A DNA stretch of 64,000 nt from Nonlabens ulvanivorans (GCF_000755285.1 NZ_BBMK01000001.1:620001-684000), one strand, 5' to 3'; positions 9,838 to 19,613 are shown, counted from the first letter of the stretch. Notes: generated by a model from the sequence alone, not told the origin. Made by a program: numbers and translations.

Positions 9838-10763
9838 CTATATAAAAATATCTCGCGCTACCCTAAAAGTATTAGCATGCGCTTCAATTATTAATTTAAT
9901 TTCAGGAGAATAGCCGCCACCCATACTACACTGTACTGGAATGCGGTTATTTTTTGGGCTCTTCGCTTTCGCGAAAGCGGATAAAGCATACGCATCACGA
10001 CGCTTACAACCATCTAAACTCATACCAAGCCTGCCTAGTTTATCTGTAGCAAGAACATCTACACCACAAAGGTAAAAGATGAAATCTGGTTTTTCTTGAG
10101 CTATCAAATCGGGTAGTGTATTCTTAAGTTCATTGAGATAAGTATCATCATCTGCTCCATCTGGTAAGGCAATATCTAGATCAGATATTTCTTTTTTAAA
10201 TGGATAATTACTGGCTCCATGCATGGAGAATGTAAAGACGCTATCATCATTTCTAAAAATTTCGGCAGTTCCGTTTCCTTGATGAACGTCTAGGTCAACA
10301 ATAAGAATTTTTTCTGCTAGCTGGTGATGTTGTAAATATCTGGCAGCGATTGCCTGGTCGTTTAATAGGCAAAAAGCCTCACCATGGTCAGTGTAAGCAT
10401 GGTGTGTACCGCCGGCGATATTCATTGCGACTCCATGTTTAAAGGCTTTCACACATCCATCAATAGTTCCTTGTGCAATGCGCAATTCTCTTTCTACTAA
10501 TTGATTGCTTAAGGGAAAGCCTAGTTTACGTGCTGCTTTACGGTCTAGATTAAGGCTTTTAAGATTTTCTAAATATTCTGATGTGTGAACACGCAATACA
10601 TCTATATCACTACATAATATACTGGGCTCAAAAAATCTGTCAGATTAGCGGTTCCTTCTAGTAAAAGTTGCTGTGGTAATAGCTCATATTTTACCATAGG
10701 AAAACGATGGCCATCTGGTAAAGGATGTTTATAAATAGGATGAAAGGCAATAGGGAAATTCAA
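9838..10763 (-). CDS. histone deacetylase family hydrolase (frameshifted in this sequence)
   Basis: Zinc-dependent deacetylase/acetylpolyamine amidohydrolase fold. Visible: the active-site pair in GGTHHAYTDHGEAF, the metal-binding DLDVHQGNGTA, and the C-terminal SMGGGYSPE. The first ATG is at 10596, but the strand codes for the conserved N-terminus upstream (LNFPIAFHPIYKHPLPDGHRF). That joins if one T is added to the run at 10630-10635 (DFFEP ... LRVHTSEYL). The corrected frame from a TTG at 10763 gives 308 residues. The true substrate is unknown. The palindrome at 9965-9978 encodes AFAKA in a loop before the MGGGYS motif. Confidence 0.82.
9965..9978. repeat. dispersed palindrome, copy in the deacetylase-like gene
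   Basis: Perfect copy (16 bases at 9964-9979), read as AFAKA in a loop just before the conserved MGGGYS motif. Confidence 0.95.
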
Positions 10764-10861
10764 GAAACCGACATTATTTAGAATACTTCAAATTTAAGCA
10801 CAAGATGATTACCATATTCTTTATAATTTTTAAACTATTGTATAGGTGTTAGGTATTAAAT

Positions 10862-11272
10862 TTGCGCAAAATTAATCATATCAAGTCAGCATTAAGTATC
10901 ATATTATTAACGCTATTCAGCTTGCGACCTGTTTATCAAGTAGGCTGCTATGCATACTATGAGATGAATATTGATATGATTATTGAGCAGTATTGTGAAA
11001 ACACGGATAGACCAGAGCTTAATTGCGATGGAAAGTGTTATCTAGCTAAAACGCTTAAACTGCAACAAGCTCAATCCAGAACGGATTCTAAAGAGCAAGC
11101 GATTTCAATGTTGATTGAAGCTTTTTGTCCGTTATATTATCAAGATGTGGTTTTGTATATCGTTCCATCTTATGAAGTTATTGTTAAGAGAGAAAATAAG
11201 CCCTATTCATATATATTAAAAATAGGATTTCAGGACGTTATAAAGCCGCCACCACGAGTTTACAATACATAA
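10862..11272 (+). CDS. exported Cys-containing protein, first gene of a probable copper-related cluster
   Basis: 136 residues with an N-terminal hydrophobic segment (ALSIILLTLFSLRPVY) and a conserved-looking block MNIDMIIEQYCENTD ... LNCDGKCYLAKTL holding three cysteines, two in CDGKC. The tail ends PPPRVYNT. The start is a TTG, because no in-frame ATG precedes the signal segment. I recall similar short proteins beside metal-related envelope genes in flavobacteria, but the function is not established. It is followed after 58 bases by the Met-rich outer-membrane gene. Confidence 0.65.
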   Translation: MRKINHIKSALSIILLTLFSLRPVYQVGCYAYYEMNIDMIIEQYCENTDRPELNCDGKCYLAKTLKLQQAQSRTDSKEQAISMLIEAFCPLYYQDVVLYIVPSYEVIVKRENKPYSYILKIGFQDVIKPPPRVYNT

Positions 11273-11330
11273 GCACTTATTCTTCTATCGCTTTAATGCG
11301 ATAACATTACTTATTTATTAAGGCCACACC

Positions 11331-12374
11331 GTGGTCACAAAACTCAACACATTGAAAAAAATACAATTAATTATAGCATTATGTGCAAGTACTTTAATGC
11401 TTGCTCAAGATAATAACACAACCTCTTATACAACAAACAGACCAGATGGGCATGCACCTATCTCAGTTATGGGAGATCATACTCATAATAAAGGAGAATG
11501 GATGGTGTCTTATCGTTTTTCTACCACTACTATGGAAGATTTGCGTCGCGCAAATGATGACGTTACTAATGAATCAGTTTTATTGCCTAATGGTGGAGAT
11601 TATATGGTAACGCCTACTGATATGCCTATGAATATGCATATGATAGGAGCTATGTATGCGCCTACAGATCGTTTAACACTTATGGCTATGGGAATGTATA
11701 TGGACATGACCATGGACCATTTGACCGCTATGGGTGGAATGTTTACTACAGAATCTTCTGGTTTTGGAGATCTATCCGTATCTGCGATGTATAAATTTAT
11801 AGATACAGATTCACATAAGTGGCATGCACAAATAGGTTTGTCCATACCTACGGGAACTATTGATAACAAAGATGTAACGCCTGCTAGTATGGGTAATGAG
11901 GTGATACTGCCTTACCCTATGCAAATAGGCAGTGTACTTATGATGCCATTACTGCTGTTACTTACTTAGGTCAGTCAGATTATTTTTCTTGGGGGTTCTC
12001 AATTAAGAGGTGTTTTCCGTACAGGTGAAAATGATAATAATTATAGACTAGGGAATCAACTAGGATGGAACAACTGGATTGCGTATCGTGCAACTAACTG
12101 GTTGAGTGTTTCTGGTAGGTTGCAAGGACTTATACAAGGCGGCATTAGAGGAGCTAATCCTGATTTGAATCCTGCAATGGTTATTACTGCAGATACTTCA
12201 AACTCTGGTTATGACGCATTAAATGCTGGTTTTGGATTTAATATTTATGCGCCAGAATTATTAAAAGGTGCTCGTTTAGGATTTGAATATGCCTTACCTT
12301 TACAACAGAATCTAAATGGTGTACAACTTAAGAATCAAGATGTTATCACTGTAGGCTTACAATATTCTTTTTAA
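11331..12374 (+). CDS. Met/His-rich outer-membrane beta-barrel protein, probably copper-associated (two compensating indels)
   Basis: A signal peptide (IQLIIALCASTLMLAQ) precedes a repetitive beta-strand protein with unusual methionine density (MAMGMYMDMTMDHLTAMGG; TPTDMPMNMHMIGAMYAP) and the N-terminal HAPISVMGDHTHNKGEW. Thioether- and His-rich stretches suggest Cu(I) handling; this is inference. A stop at 11967-11969 results from one missing G near 11934, undone by one extra G in the run 11991-11995. With both fixed the frame runs TYDAITAVTYLGQSDYFSW to a terminal ...GLQYSF, 347 residues, with the aromatic C-terminal residue typical of outer-membrane barrels. Confidence 0.7.
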
Positions 12375-12385
12375 ACAAGTATAAG

Positions 12386-12802
12386 ATGAAATCACTTTGG
12401 ACATTAATATTATTAGCTCTTTTAGCCTCATGTAATGATGAGCTTAAAGAACAACAGGTCGCTTTTGATAATTTAAAGCAACAATCTATGGAGGCGCATG
12501 ATGTAATTATGCCTAAAATGGGTGACTTAATGGATTTAAGCAATCAATTAAGTAAAAAAATGGACTCTACTAACACAGACTTAGTCATGGCCAAAAAAGG
12601 TGAGCTTCAAAAGGCACATGATGATATGATGACATGGATGAGAGACTATTCTGAAAAATTTCCTTATGACTATAAACTTCCTAAAGATGTAAATGCAGTT
12701 AATAAACAGTTAGATGTTTTAAAAGAAGAGCATGAAGAGATTGAGGAACTTAAAGTAAGAACACTTAGAGTAATTGATGAGGCGCAAGCCATGCTCAAGT
12801 AG
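12386..12802 (+). CDS. small helical lipoprotein, unknown function
   Basis: 138 residues beginning MKSLWTLILLALLASCNDE: a lipoprotein signal peptide with the lipobox Cys at residue 16. The mature part is almost wholly charged alpha helix with coiled-coil character (KEQQVAFDNLKQQSMEAHDV; LKEEHEEIEELKVRTLRVI). It starts 11 bases after the Met-rich barrel and is the last gene before a strong terminator, so it belongs to the same small operon. Function unknown; a periplasmic accessory role for the barrel is conjecture. Confidence 0.75.
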   Translation: MKSLWTLILLALLASCNDELKEQQVAFDNLKQQSMEAHDVIMPKMGDLMDLSNQLSKKMDSTNTDLVMAKKGELQKAHDDMMTWMRDYSEKFPYDYKLPKDVNAVNKQLDVLKEEHEEIEELKVRTLRVIDEAQAMLK

Positions 12803-12823
12803 TAGATTTCTCAACGATGTAAT

Positions 12824-12870
12824 AACCCTAATAACTAGAGTTATAATTCTAGTTATTGGGGTTTTATTTT
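12824..12870 (+). terminator. Rho-independent terminator after the Met-rich cluster
   Basis: A 16-base stem (12824-12839 with 12848-12863, one T-G pair) with an eight-base loop, followed by TTTTATTTT. It closes the plus-strand operon and slightly overlaps the 3' end of the convergent tetR. Confidence 0.85.
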
Positions 12871-13456
12871 ACTATTAGATCACTATTCACAGTTTTTAAA
12901 TAGGAGATACTTTTCACTAAAGCATCATTTTTGCGTTCTAATTTACTCATCATAATAGCTCCTTCTAAGGTTGCTATATAGACGGCAGTTAATTGATCAG
13001 AATCTACAGTAGACTTTATCTGATTTTTTTAATCGCACTATCAAAAATTCTTTTGATAGTTGTTTTAAAAGTGACAAGCATACCAAATGACTGTTGTCTC
13101 AAACCAGCATCAAGATCATCACTTTCGCAGGCGCTGTTCATTAAAGGACATCCTCCAGAGTAAGGCGGATTATCTAAGTAATTTTCAAAAAAATTAAATA
13201 TTACATTCATTTTTGAAGTAAAATCTGATGCATTCTTGAGATCTTTATTTAGAATGTCAAACATTCTTTTGCTTAAACTACGCAGTGCTTGCTGTTCTAA
13301 GTCTTCTTTATTTTTAAAATGCTTGTAAATCGCACCTTTTGTAAAGCCTGTAGCTGTGGTTATATCGCTTAATGATGTTGCTTTATAGCCTTTAGTATTA
13401 AAAAGGTCAGCGCTTTCTTTTATGATAATGTCTTTAGTAAGCTGTGGATTTCTCAT
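12864..13456 (-). CDS. TetR family transcriptional regulator (C-terminal frameshift in this sequence)
   Basis: The N-terminal helix-turn-helix is clear: IIKESADLFNTKGYKATSLSDITTATGF followed by TKGAIYKHFKNKEDL. As written the frame stops at 13016-13018, but adding one base in the T-run at 13024-13030 continues it as IKKNQIKSTVDSDQLTAVYIATLEGAI to a stop at 12864, giving 197 residues, the usual TetR size. The ligand domain includes PYSGGCPLMNSACES. The target is unknown. It sits between the Met-rich cluster and the di-haem peroxidase, both possible targets. Confidence 0.85.
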
Positions 13457-13526
13457 GCGATAAAGATACCGCTTGGTATTTCACTTACATTAGGTTTTAA
13501 GAATCAGATTTGCACATAGTTATTAA

Positions 13527-14873
13527 CTACTCGCATCCTAGGTCTATTTTAGATTGTACGTCTGCATTAGGGAAACAATTTCCAGATAAGACGGTATCTG
13601 GCACATATCTGGTGAGATAAGAGTCGTAGAGACTGTTCTCGACAAAGAATATTAAATCTTGAATCTCTTCTTCAGTTAGTGTAACTGCTCCTTTTTCACT
13701 AGCAATTTGAGATAAAGGAACGTTATTGTCCTGCAGTTGATTCGATAATTTATAACGTATTACCTCTTCAATACTATTAAATGTACCACCATGTCCATAG
13801 AAATTAGCATCTCTTAAATTGTACAGTGTAGGAGTTTTAAATTTATAATCGTCTGCAGGGTTATTAGTAAAACCACCACGACCTTTTTTTACGTTATCAA
13901 AATTAGCATCATCCAATACTACAGCGTCATTACTATCATCAAAATGACCAAAACCGAATGCGTGAAAATCTTGATCTTTTAAAGCTGGTCCAGTATGACA
14001 GTTCATGCACTCTGCTTTGCCAGTAAATAAAATAGCTCCTCTTTTTTCTCGTTCACTTAAGGCTGCATAATCACCTTTAAGATAATCTTGCCATGGTGCA
14101 CGATTAGAGAGTAATGTTCTATTGAATGCCGCAAGAGCAAGAGCAGCGGTCTTTCTTGAGTATCTTTCAAAAGATTGTGTATTGCTAAAGGCTCTATCAA
14201 ACATTTCTTTATAGCCATAAGTATCAGCAAAATTTTCATCTATTTGCAATCTATGAGTATCCTGTCCTACCATACCTTGAATTTCTAAACCTTGAAATCC
14301 TAAGTGGTTTTCAGGGATGTCATTCCATTGAGATTGTGTGCCAGCATTAGTTCCCGATCCACCTAACATACCATTCCACAGAGCGACATCTTGATAAGCG
14401 ACATTAAGTAAAGTAGGTACTCTTATGGGTTGCAGGTCTATAGAATCTAATGGCATCGTTAAATCAAAAACGCGACTTTCTCCTGCCGCACCAAAACCAC
14501 TACCGCTTTCACCTATTCCTTGGCGTCTACCAGAGTAAAAACTAGAAGCTACTGGATGACAAGATGCGCAAGCATAAGTGCCTGCCATTACATCCATTTT
14601 TGGATTACCGCCACTAGCCGTTTCATGCAGTAATAATCTACCTAGTTCTACTTTTTCTCTAGTTATTGGGTTTAATGGATCTTGCGGTATGGACGCATAG
14701 TCGTTACTTTCTGGGAGAATAAAAAAGTTGATTCCTTGACCTTCAGACTTATCTAATAGAAGTTCTTCTAGTCTAATATCCAGTTCAGATTTTGCGACCT
14801 GGTAATCGTCAATATCGTTTTGACACGACATGACTGTAAAACTCATTAGAAGAAGAAAATAAATTTGTTTCAT
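13527..14873 (-). CDS. di-haem cytochrome c peroxidase/MauG family lipoprotein
   Basis: 448 residues. A lipoprotein signal peptide (MKQIYFLLLMSFTVMSCQND, lipobox Cys at residue 17) and two CXXCH haem-binding sites (ACASCHP near residue 100; ECMNCHTGP near 290) define the bacterial cytochrome c peroxidase/MauG family. Such proteins reduce hydrogen peroxide in the periplasm or oxidise other substrates. The N-terminal lines NPLNPITREKVELGRLL and the C-terminal KTPTLYNLRDANFYGHGG are typical. It is probably anchored to a membrane and faces the periplasm. It is transcribed alone; the nearest regulator is the TetR gene downstream. Confidence 0.9.
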   Translation of the reverse strand: MKQIYFLLLMSFTVMSCQNDIDDYQVAKSELDIRLEELLLDKSEGQGINFFILPESNDYASIPQDPLNPITREKVELGRLLLHETASGGNPKMDVMAGTYACASCHPVASSFYSGRRQGIGESGSGFGAAGESRVFDLTMPLDSIDLQPIRVPTLLNVAYQDVALWNGMLGGSGTNAGTQSQWNDIPENHLGFQGLEIQGMVGQDTHRLQIDENFADTYGYKEMFDRAFSNTQSFERYSRKTAALALAAFNRTLLSNRAPWQDYLKGDYAALSEREKRGAILFTGKAECMNCHTGPALKDQDFHAFGFGHFDDSNDAVVLDDANFDNVKKGRGGFTNNPADDYKFKTPTLYNLRDANFYGHGGTFNSIEEVIRYKLSNQLQDNNVPLSQIASEKGAVTLTEEEIQDLIFFVENSLYDSYLTRYVPDTVLSGNCFPNADVQSKIDLGCE

Positions 14874-14955
14874 TAAAGAAAATGTATTGCTTTAGACCCG
14901 TGTAAAATTAACAAAATATTACAACTAGAACAGATGCAGATATTATCTTGCGATC

Positions 14956-15699
14956 ATGAAGAAAATGACCTATTATTTTAATGCCTCTGATAAGCCAGTT
15001 GTACTATTGTTGCACGGTTTTCTAGGTAGTAAAAGCCAGTGGACTGCAGTAGCTAAATTATTAGAAAATAGATTTAATATTTTAAATGTTGAATTACCTG
15101 GTCATGGTCAATCGCCTTCATTTGCGCAATATTCTATCAGCGATCTTGCTTTTGAAATCTCACAATATTTAATAGAAAATACTATTCATAAAGTACATTT
15201 TGTAGGTCATAGTATGGGTGGTTATATAGGATCTGCTTTCGCGAAAGCGTATCCTCAACAACTTTATTCTTTAACCCTGTTGAACAGTATTATGGGGCCC
15301 GATAGTGTAGCCCGTAAAGTGATGAGAGATCGAGCGATTCAACTGATTGATCGTTTTCAAAACGCTTATGTTTCAATGGCAATCAATAATCTTTTTACAC
15401 CTCAAGAGCATGAGGTTTATAAGGATATTATTGATGGTATGAGAGTAGCGTCTCAAGAGATGACTCTAGAAACTGTAATGGCAGCGTTGCGTGCTATGAG
15501 AGATCGACCATCACAGCTAGGAAATGTTGATGTGCCCGTTCAATATATTTATGGAAGTCGAGATGCAGTTATCGAAAAATCTATTATCGAGACTGAGTTA
15601 AATCAAATGATTCATGTCGGTATAAGTGTTGAAGGTGGACACATGTTATTGCTTACTCATCCTGAAGAAGTTATTAATAAAATACACTTTATCGATTAA
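14956..15699 (+). CDS. alpha/beta hydrolase
   Basis: 247 residues with the full alpha/beta-hydrolase set: oxyanion HG in VLLLHGFLGSKSQW, nucleophile elbow GHSMGG (Ser near residue 88), a late acid and His in EGGHMLLLTHPEEV. The family is related to MenH and other small esterases; the substrate cannot be stated. The perfect palindrome (15235-15248) lies in the coding region directly after the elbow and encodes SAFAKA, a segment that fits the natural helix there. It is divergent from the peroxidase gene. Confidence 0.88.
   Translation: MKKMTYYFNASDKPVVLLLHGFLGSKSQWTAVAKLLENRFNILNVELPGHGQSPSFAQYSISDLAFEISQYLIENTIHKVHFVGHSMGGYIGSAFAKAYPQQLYSLTLLNSIMGPDSVARKVMRDRAIQLIDRFQNAYVSMAINNLFTPQEHEVYKDIIDGMRVASQEMTLETVMAALRAMRDRPSQLGNVDVPVQYIYGSRDAVIEKSIIETELNQMIHVGISVEGGHMLLLTHPEEVINKIHFID
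15235..15248. repeat. dispersed palindrome, copy in the alpha/beta hydrolase gene
   Basis: Perfect 14-base copy, read as AFAKA. Confidence 0.95.
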
Positions 15700-15791
15700 T
15701 TAACGTGTTTTATCGGTTATTTCGATAATATTATATACATTGGTCGTAGTAAAATGAAATTCAACCAAGTTTCGTTTAAAAAACTAGCCAA

Positions 15792-16040
15792 ATGTCAAAA
15801 CCATTTTCCCCCCCTATCAAGGCTGCAGCTATATGTTCTTTTACAGGACATAATCTACAAGTTACCCATCAAGTAAATGACCGCATACAAGAAATGTGTT
15901 GCGTTAAATGTGGAAAGCAAATGACCACAAATATTTATGGTAATATCGTCCCATTAAGCGATCAATACTCACGCATTAATCGCGCTCTTAATGACCTAGC
16001 GATTAAGAAAAATAGACGTGAACTGGGATTTTATTCTTGA
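15792..16040 (+). CDS. small Cys-containing conserved protein
   Basis: 82 residues. Contains C-x(4)-H in CSFTGHNLQVTH and CCVKCGKQM, a likely small zinc-binding arrangement, and a basic C-terminus (LAIKKNRRELGFYS). No known function was recognised. A run of exactly seven C at 15808-15814 encodes FSPP. It overlaps the 3' end of convergent thiL by ten bases. Coding looks real, because the composition and the Cys pattern are protein-like and a convergent neighbour fits exactly. Confidence 0.65.
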   Translation: MSKPFSPPIKAAAICSFTGHNLQVTHQVNDRIQEMCCVKCGKQMTTNIYGNIVPLSDQYSRINRALNDLAIKKNRRELGFYS

Positions 16041-17074
16041 AAACTATTCCAGCCCATTGCTTTAATAGGTACTTGTTCGCCTGATCTGGTAATTAAATGA
16101 ATGCCTTCGCCTTTAGGTACAGCGTGTCCTATGATGCTTAAGCTAGGATTTGCTTTAATTTTAGGGAAGTCTTCTTGTTTTACCGTGAATAGTAATTCAT
16201 AGTCCTCGCCACCGCTAAGTGCAATCGTTGTACTGTCTAAATTAAATTCTTCACAAGCCGCTATTACAGTAGGGTCTAATGGAAGCTTTTCTTCATAAAG
16301 TTTCATGCCTATGCTAGAGCTTTTACAAAGATGAATCACTTCAGAGCTTAGACCATCGGATAAGTCAATCATACTGGTAGGTTTTACGTCTAACTCTTTC
16401 AGCAGATTAGGAATGTCTTTTCGTGCTTCAGGCTTAAGCTGTCGTTCTAGTAAGTAACTATATGCTTCAACATCTGGTTGATTATTTGGATTGGCTTTAT
16501 AAACAGCTTTCTCGCGCTCTAGAATTTGTAAACCCATATAGGCGGCACCTAAATCTCCACTTACGATTAGAAGATCATTATCACCAGCACCCGATCGATA
16601 TACGATATCTTCTGCCTTTTGTTCTCCTATTGCTGTAATAGAAATAATCAAACCACTTTGAGAAGCAGTAGTATCACCACCTATTAAATCCACATTATAA
16701 ATTTTACATGCGAGTTTAATACCATCATAGAGCTCTTCAGCAGCTTCTACAGGAAAACGATTTGACATTGCTATGGATACGGTTATTTGAGTAGGTACCG
16801 CATTCATCGCATAAACATCAGATAAATTGACCATAACAGCCTTGTAGCCTAAATGTTTTAGTGGGACATAGCTAAGGTCAAAGTGAATACCTTCTACAAG
16901 CATGTCTGTGGTAACAACAGTAGATGCAGTATGATTAATAACAGCGGCATCATCACCTATACCTTTTAAGGTAGAATCTTGATTAAGTTCTATATTTTGA
17001 GTGATGTGATCTATTAAACCAAATTCACCTAAATTTTCAATCGACGTACGTTGTGGATTTTTATCTTCTATCAT
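16031..17074 (-). CDS. thiL: thiamine-monophosphate kinase
   Basis: 347 residues of the ThiL/PurM-like ATP-binding fold: GIGDDAAVI near the N-terminus, DMLVEGIHFDLSYVP, LSDVYAMNA, and LIGGDTTAS in the catalytic region. It phosphorylates thiamine monophosphate to the active cofactor thiamine pyrophosphate in the cytoplasm. No other thi biosynthesis gene lies in the window, but a TPP riboswitch with an outer-membrane receptor lies at 48 kb, so thiamine supply appears twice here. The start ATG gives a normal N-terminus. Confidence 0.93.
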   Translation of the reverse strand: MIEDKNPQRTSIENLGEFGLIDHITQNIELNQDSTLKGIGDDAAVINHTASTVVTTDMLVEGIHFDLSYVPLKHLGYKAVMVNLSDVYAMNAVPTQITVSIAMSNRFPVEAAEELYDGIKLACKIYNVDLIGGDTTASQSGLIISITAIGEQKAEDIVYRSGAGDNDLLIVSGDLGAAYMGLQILEREKAVYKANPNNQPDVEAYSYLLERQLKPEARKDIPNLLKELDVKPTSMIDLSDGLSSEVIHLCKSSSIGMKLYEEKLPLDPTVIAACEEFNLDSTTIALSGGEDYELLFTVKQEDFPKIKANPSLSIIGHAVPKGEGIHLITRSGEQVPIKAMGWNSFQE

Positions 17075-17289
17075 GTTGCAAAATTACAATGAATTAAACA
17101 TCTTAAATATAAAAGGGATAGAAAAGAGTCGATGTTTTTTTAAATTTCAAACTGTAATTAAAGTATTAAACTATTGAAAGATAGATATGTTAGCTCCTTA
17201 TTATCTAAAGAACTGTTAAACTATAGATATTGAGCATACAATCATGCATTTTATAAATTGAATAGGGCAAGGTTCAAAAATGGCTGTTG

Positions 17290-17297
17290 TATATTTG
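17290..17297 (+). promoter_or_regulatory. candidate -7 element TATATTTG for the suf operon
   Basis: TATATTTG fits the Bacteroidota -7 consensus TAnnTTTG and lies 29 bases before the sufA ATG at 17327. No Fe-S-responsive operator was recognised. Confidence 0.42.
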
Positions 17298-17326
17298 TAG
17301 TCATTTTAAATAAGGATTTTAAGCAT

Positions 17327-17656
17327 ATGATAAATGTATCAGATACAGCAAAAATTAAGCTTGCTCAATTAATGAGTGAAGATGGGTTTGCTATAGGTAA
17401 TGATTATGTGCGTGTAGGTGTAAAAAGTGGAGGTTGTAGTGGTTTATCTTACGACCTAACATTTGATAAAACAACTACAGACACGGATAAAGTTTTTGAA
17501 GCAAATGATGTGCGCATTGTCGTGGATAAAAAAAGCTTTTTATACCTAGTAGGGACTACACTAGAATTTAGCGGTGGTTTAAATGGGAAAGGATTTGTTT
17601 TCAATAATCCTAACGCACAAAGAACTTGTGGTTGTGGAGAGAGTTTTTCTCTATAA
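17327..17656 (+). CDS. sufA: SufA/IscA-type iron-sulfur carrier
   Basis: The family start is the ATG at 17327 (MINVSDTAKIKLAQLM), 23 codons inside the longest open frame, because the upstream part is promoter-like. 109 residues of the HesB/IscA family with all three cluster-binding cysteines: SGGCSG and the C-terminal TCGCG. It carries or delivers Fe-S clusters assembled on SufBCD. First gene of the SUF operon. The dispersed palindrome lies between it and sufB. Confidence 0.9.
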   Translation: MINVSDTAKIKLAQLMSEDGFAIGNDYVRVGVKSGGCSGLSYDLTFDKTTTDTDKVFEANDVRIVVDKKSFLYLVGTTLEFSGGLNGKGFVFNNPNAQRTCGCGESFSL

Positions 17657-17677
17657 TCTAATTAAAGTTATTATTAC

Positions 17678-17691
17678 GCTTTCGCGAAAGC
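17678..17691. repeat. dispersed palindrome between sufA and sufB
   Basis: Perfect intergenic copy (16 bases at 17677-17692), 17 bases before the sufB ATG; no T-run, so not a terminator. Confidence 0.95.
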
Positions 17692-17708
17692 GGAATTAAA
17701 ATAAAATT

Positions 17709-19155
17709 ATGTCTAAGTACACAGAAGAAGAATTAGAAAAAGAACTCCAGAATAAAGAGTATGAGTACGGCTTCTATACCGATATTAAATCAGACACTAT
17801 TCCTATAGGGCTTAGTGAAGAAGTAATCCGTATCATATCTGCCAAAAAGAATGAGCCGCAATGGATGCTAGACTGGAGATTAGAAGCTTACCGAATCTTT
17901 ATAGAGATGGAAGAGCCGGATTGGGCAAATGTGACTTATCAAAAACCAGATCTTCAAGCAATCTCTTACTACAGTGCTCCTAATTCTAAGCCTAAGTATG
18001 ACAGCCTTGATGAGGTTGACCCAGAATTATTAGAGACTTTTAAAAAATTAGGAATCTCACTTGATGAGCAAAAGAAGCTTGCTGGTGTGGCAATGGATAT
18101 CGTGGTAGACTCTGTATCTGTAGCAACTACTTTCAAAAAAACACTTGCAGAGAAAGGTATTATTTTTTGCCCCATTTCTGAAGCAATTCAAGAACATCCA
18201 GAGCTTGTAAAAAAATATCTTGGAACTATAATTCCGCAAAGCGATAATTATTATGCAGCATTAAATAGTGCTGTATTCTCTGATGGATCATTTTGTTATA
18301 TTCCTAAAGGTGTACGTTGTCCTATGGAACTTTCTACATACTTCCGTATTAATGAAGGTGGAACAGGACAATTTGAAAGAACACTAGTAATTGCAGATGA
18401 GGGAAGCTATGTATCATACCTAGAAGGTTGTACGGCGCCTAGTCGTGATGAGAATCAATTGCACGCCGCTTGTGTTGAGTTAATCGCACTAGATGATGCA
18501 GAGATTAAATACTCTACAGTGCAAAACTGGTATCCAGGTAATGCCGAAGGTAAAGGTGGTGTTTTCAACTTTGTTACTAAACGCGGATTATGTGAGAAAA
18601 ACGCAAAGATCTCTTGGACTCAAGTAGAAACGGGTAGTGCCGTAACATGGAAATATCCTAGTTGTGTGCTTAAAGGAGATAACTCAGTTGGTGAGTTTTA
18701 CTCTATTGCGGTAACTAACAACTACCAGCAGGCAGATACAGGAACTAAGATGATTCATTTAGGTAAAAACACTAAATCAACGATTATTCTAAAGGAATAA
18801 GTGCAGGGAAATCTCAGAACTCTTATCGTGGTCTTGTTAAAATCAATTCACGCGCTACTAATGCTCGTAATTTTTCACAATGTGACAGTTTACTAATGGG
18901 TAATGAATGTGGAGCACATACATTCCCATACATAGAGAATAGCAATAGTACTTCAAAAGTAGAACACGAGGCAACAACCAGTAAAATTGGTGAAGACAGA
19001 TTTTTTACTGTAACCAGCGTGGTATTGATACAGAAAAAGCAATTGCACTAATTGTAAATGGATTTTCTAAAGAAGTATTGAACAAGCTACCTATGGAGTT
19101 TGCCGTAGAAGCTCAAAAACTATTAGAAATAAGCCTTGAAGGATCAGTAGGATAA
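17709..19155 (+). CDS. sufB: SufB Fe-S scaffold subunit (two frameshifts in this sequence)
   Basis: SufB is the main scaffold of the SufBCD complex. The frame reads a canonical N-terminus ([19 protein letters not shown]) and core ([29 protein letters not shown]), then stops at 18798. Adding one T near 18788 restores [21 protein letters not shown] second missing base near 18997 restores [12 protein letters not shown], ending ISLEGSVG at 19155. The corrected length, 482 residues, is normal. Both breaks fall in near-invariant segments of an essential gene, so sequence error is by far the likeliest cause. Confidence 0.92.
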
Positions 19156-19177
19156 ACCATTTCAAAACCCATTAATT

Positions 19178-19585
19178 ATGAAACGATTACTCGTTTTATG
19201 TTTTATAGTCATTTCTACAGTCGCTTGTAAAAATCAAGAGAGCCCAGTAGATGTTGTAACCACAGAGGACATAAGTCCATCATTTGTAGAAGATAAAAAC
19301 ACCTATAAAGGTGAGTTTATCTTATTAGATGATGCAGCAGTTCTTACCAGTAAAAACGAAATTTATGCGGTACGCATAGATGAAAAGTTAAAGCAGCTCC
19401 ATGAACTTGCGTTACCCTTACAAAAAACAAAATTTGATATGGTAAACGTAATTCTTAAAGGAGAATTAGTGCCTAATCCATTATTAGTAGAAACAGGTGA
19501 AGGCTGGGAACAAATGCTTATCATAAAAGAAATTATAGAAGTAACACCAGCAACTAGTGCTGCCGTAGTTGCACCCATCAATTAA
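19178..19585 (+). CDS. lipoprotein of unknown function inside the suf operon
   Basis: 135 residues starting with a lipoprotein signal peptide, MKRLLVLCFIVISTVACKNQ (lipobox Cys at residue 17). The mature domain has no motif I recognise; it contains DAAVLTSKNEIYAVRID and LKGELVPNPLLVETGEGW, suggesting a small beta domain. It stands between sufB and sufC in the same direction with 22- and 28-base gaps, so it is very probably cotranscribed with the Fe-S assembly genes. Why a surface or periplasmic lipoprotein should sit there is unknown. Confidence 0.75.
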   Translation: MKRLLVLCFIVISTVACKNQESPVDVVTTEDISPSFVEDKNTYKGEFILLDDAAVLTSKNEIYAVRIDEKLKQLHELALPLQKTKFDMVNVILKGELVPNPLLVETGEGWEQMLIIKEIIEVTPATSAAVVAPIN

Positions 19586-19613
19586 TACAGATACAAGAAG
19601 TTAAATAACAGCT

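Noticed and set aside
11967-12102. Met-rich barrel split into two genes
   Set aside because: A one-base loss and a one-base gain 60 bases apart cancel each other, and the corrected frame reads straight through.
17678-17691. Dispersed palindrome as Rho-independent terminator
   Set aside because: No T-run follows the copies, many lie in the middle of genes or before start codons, and separate clear terminators exist nearby.
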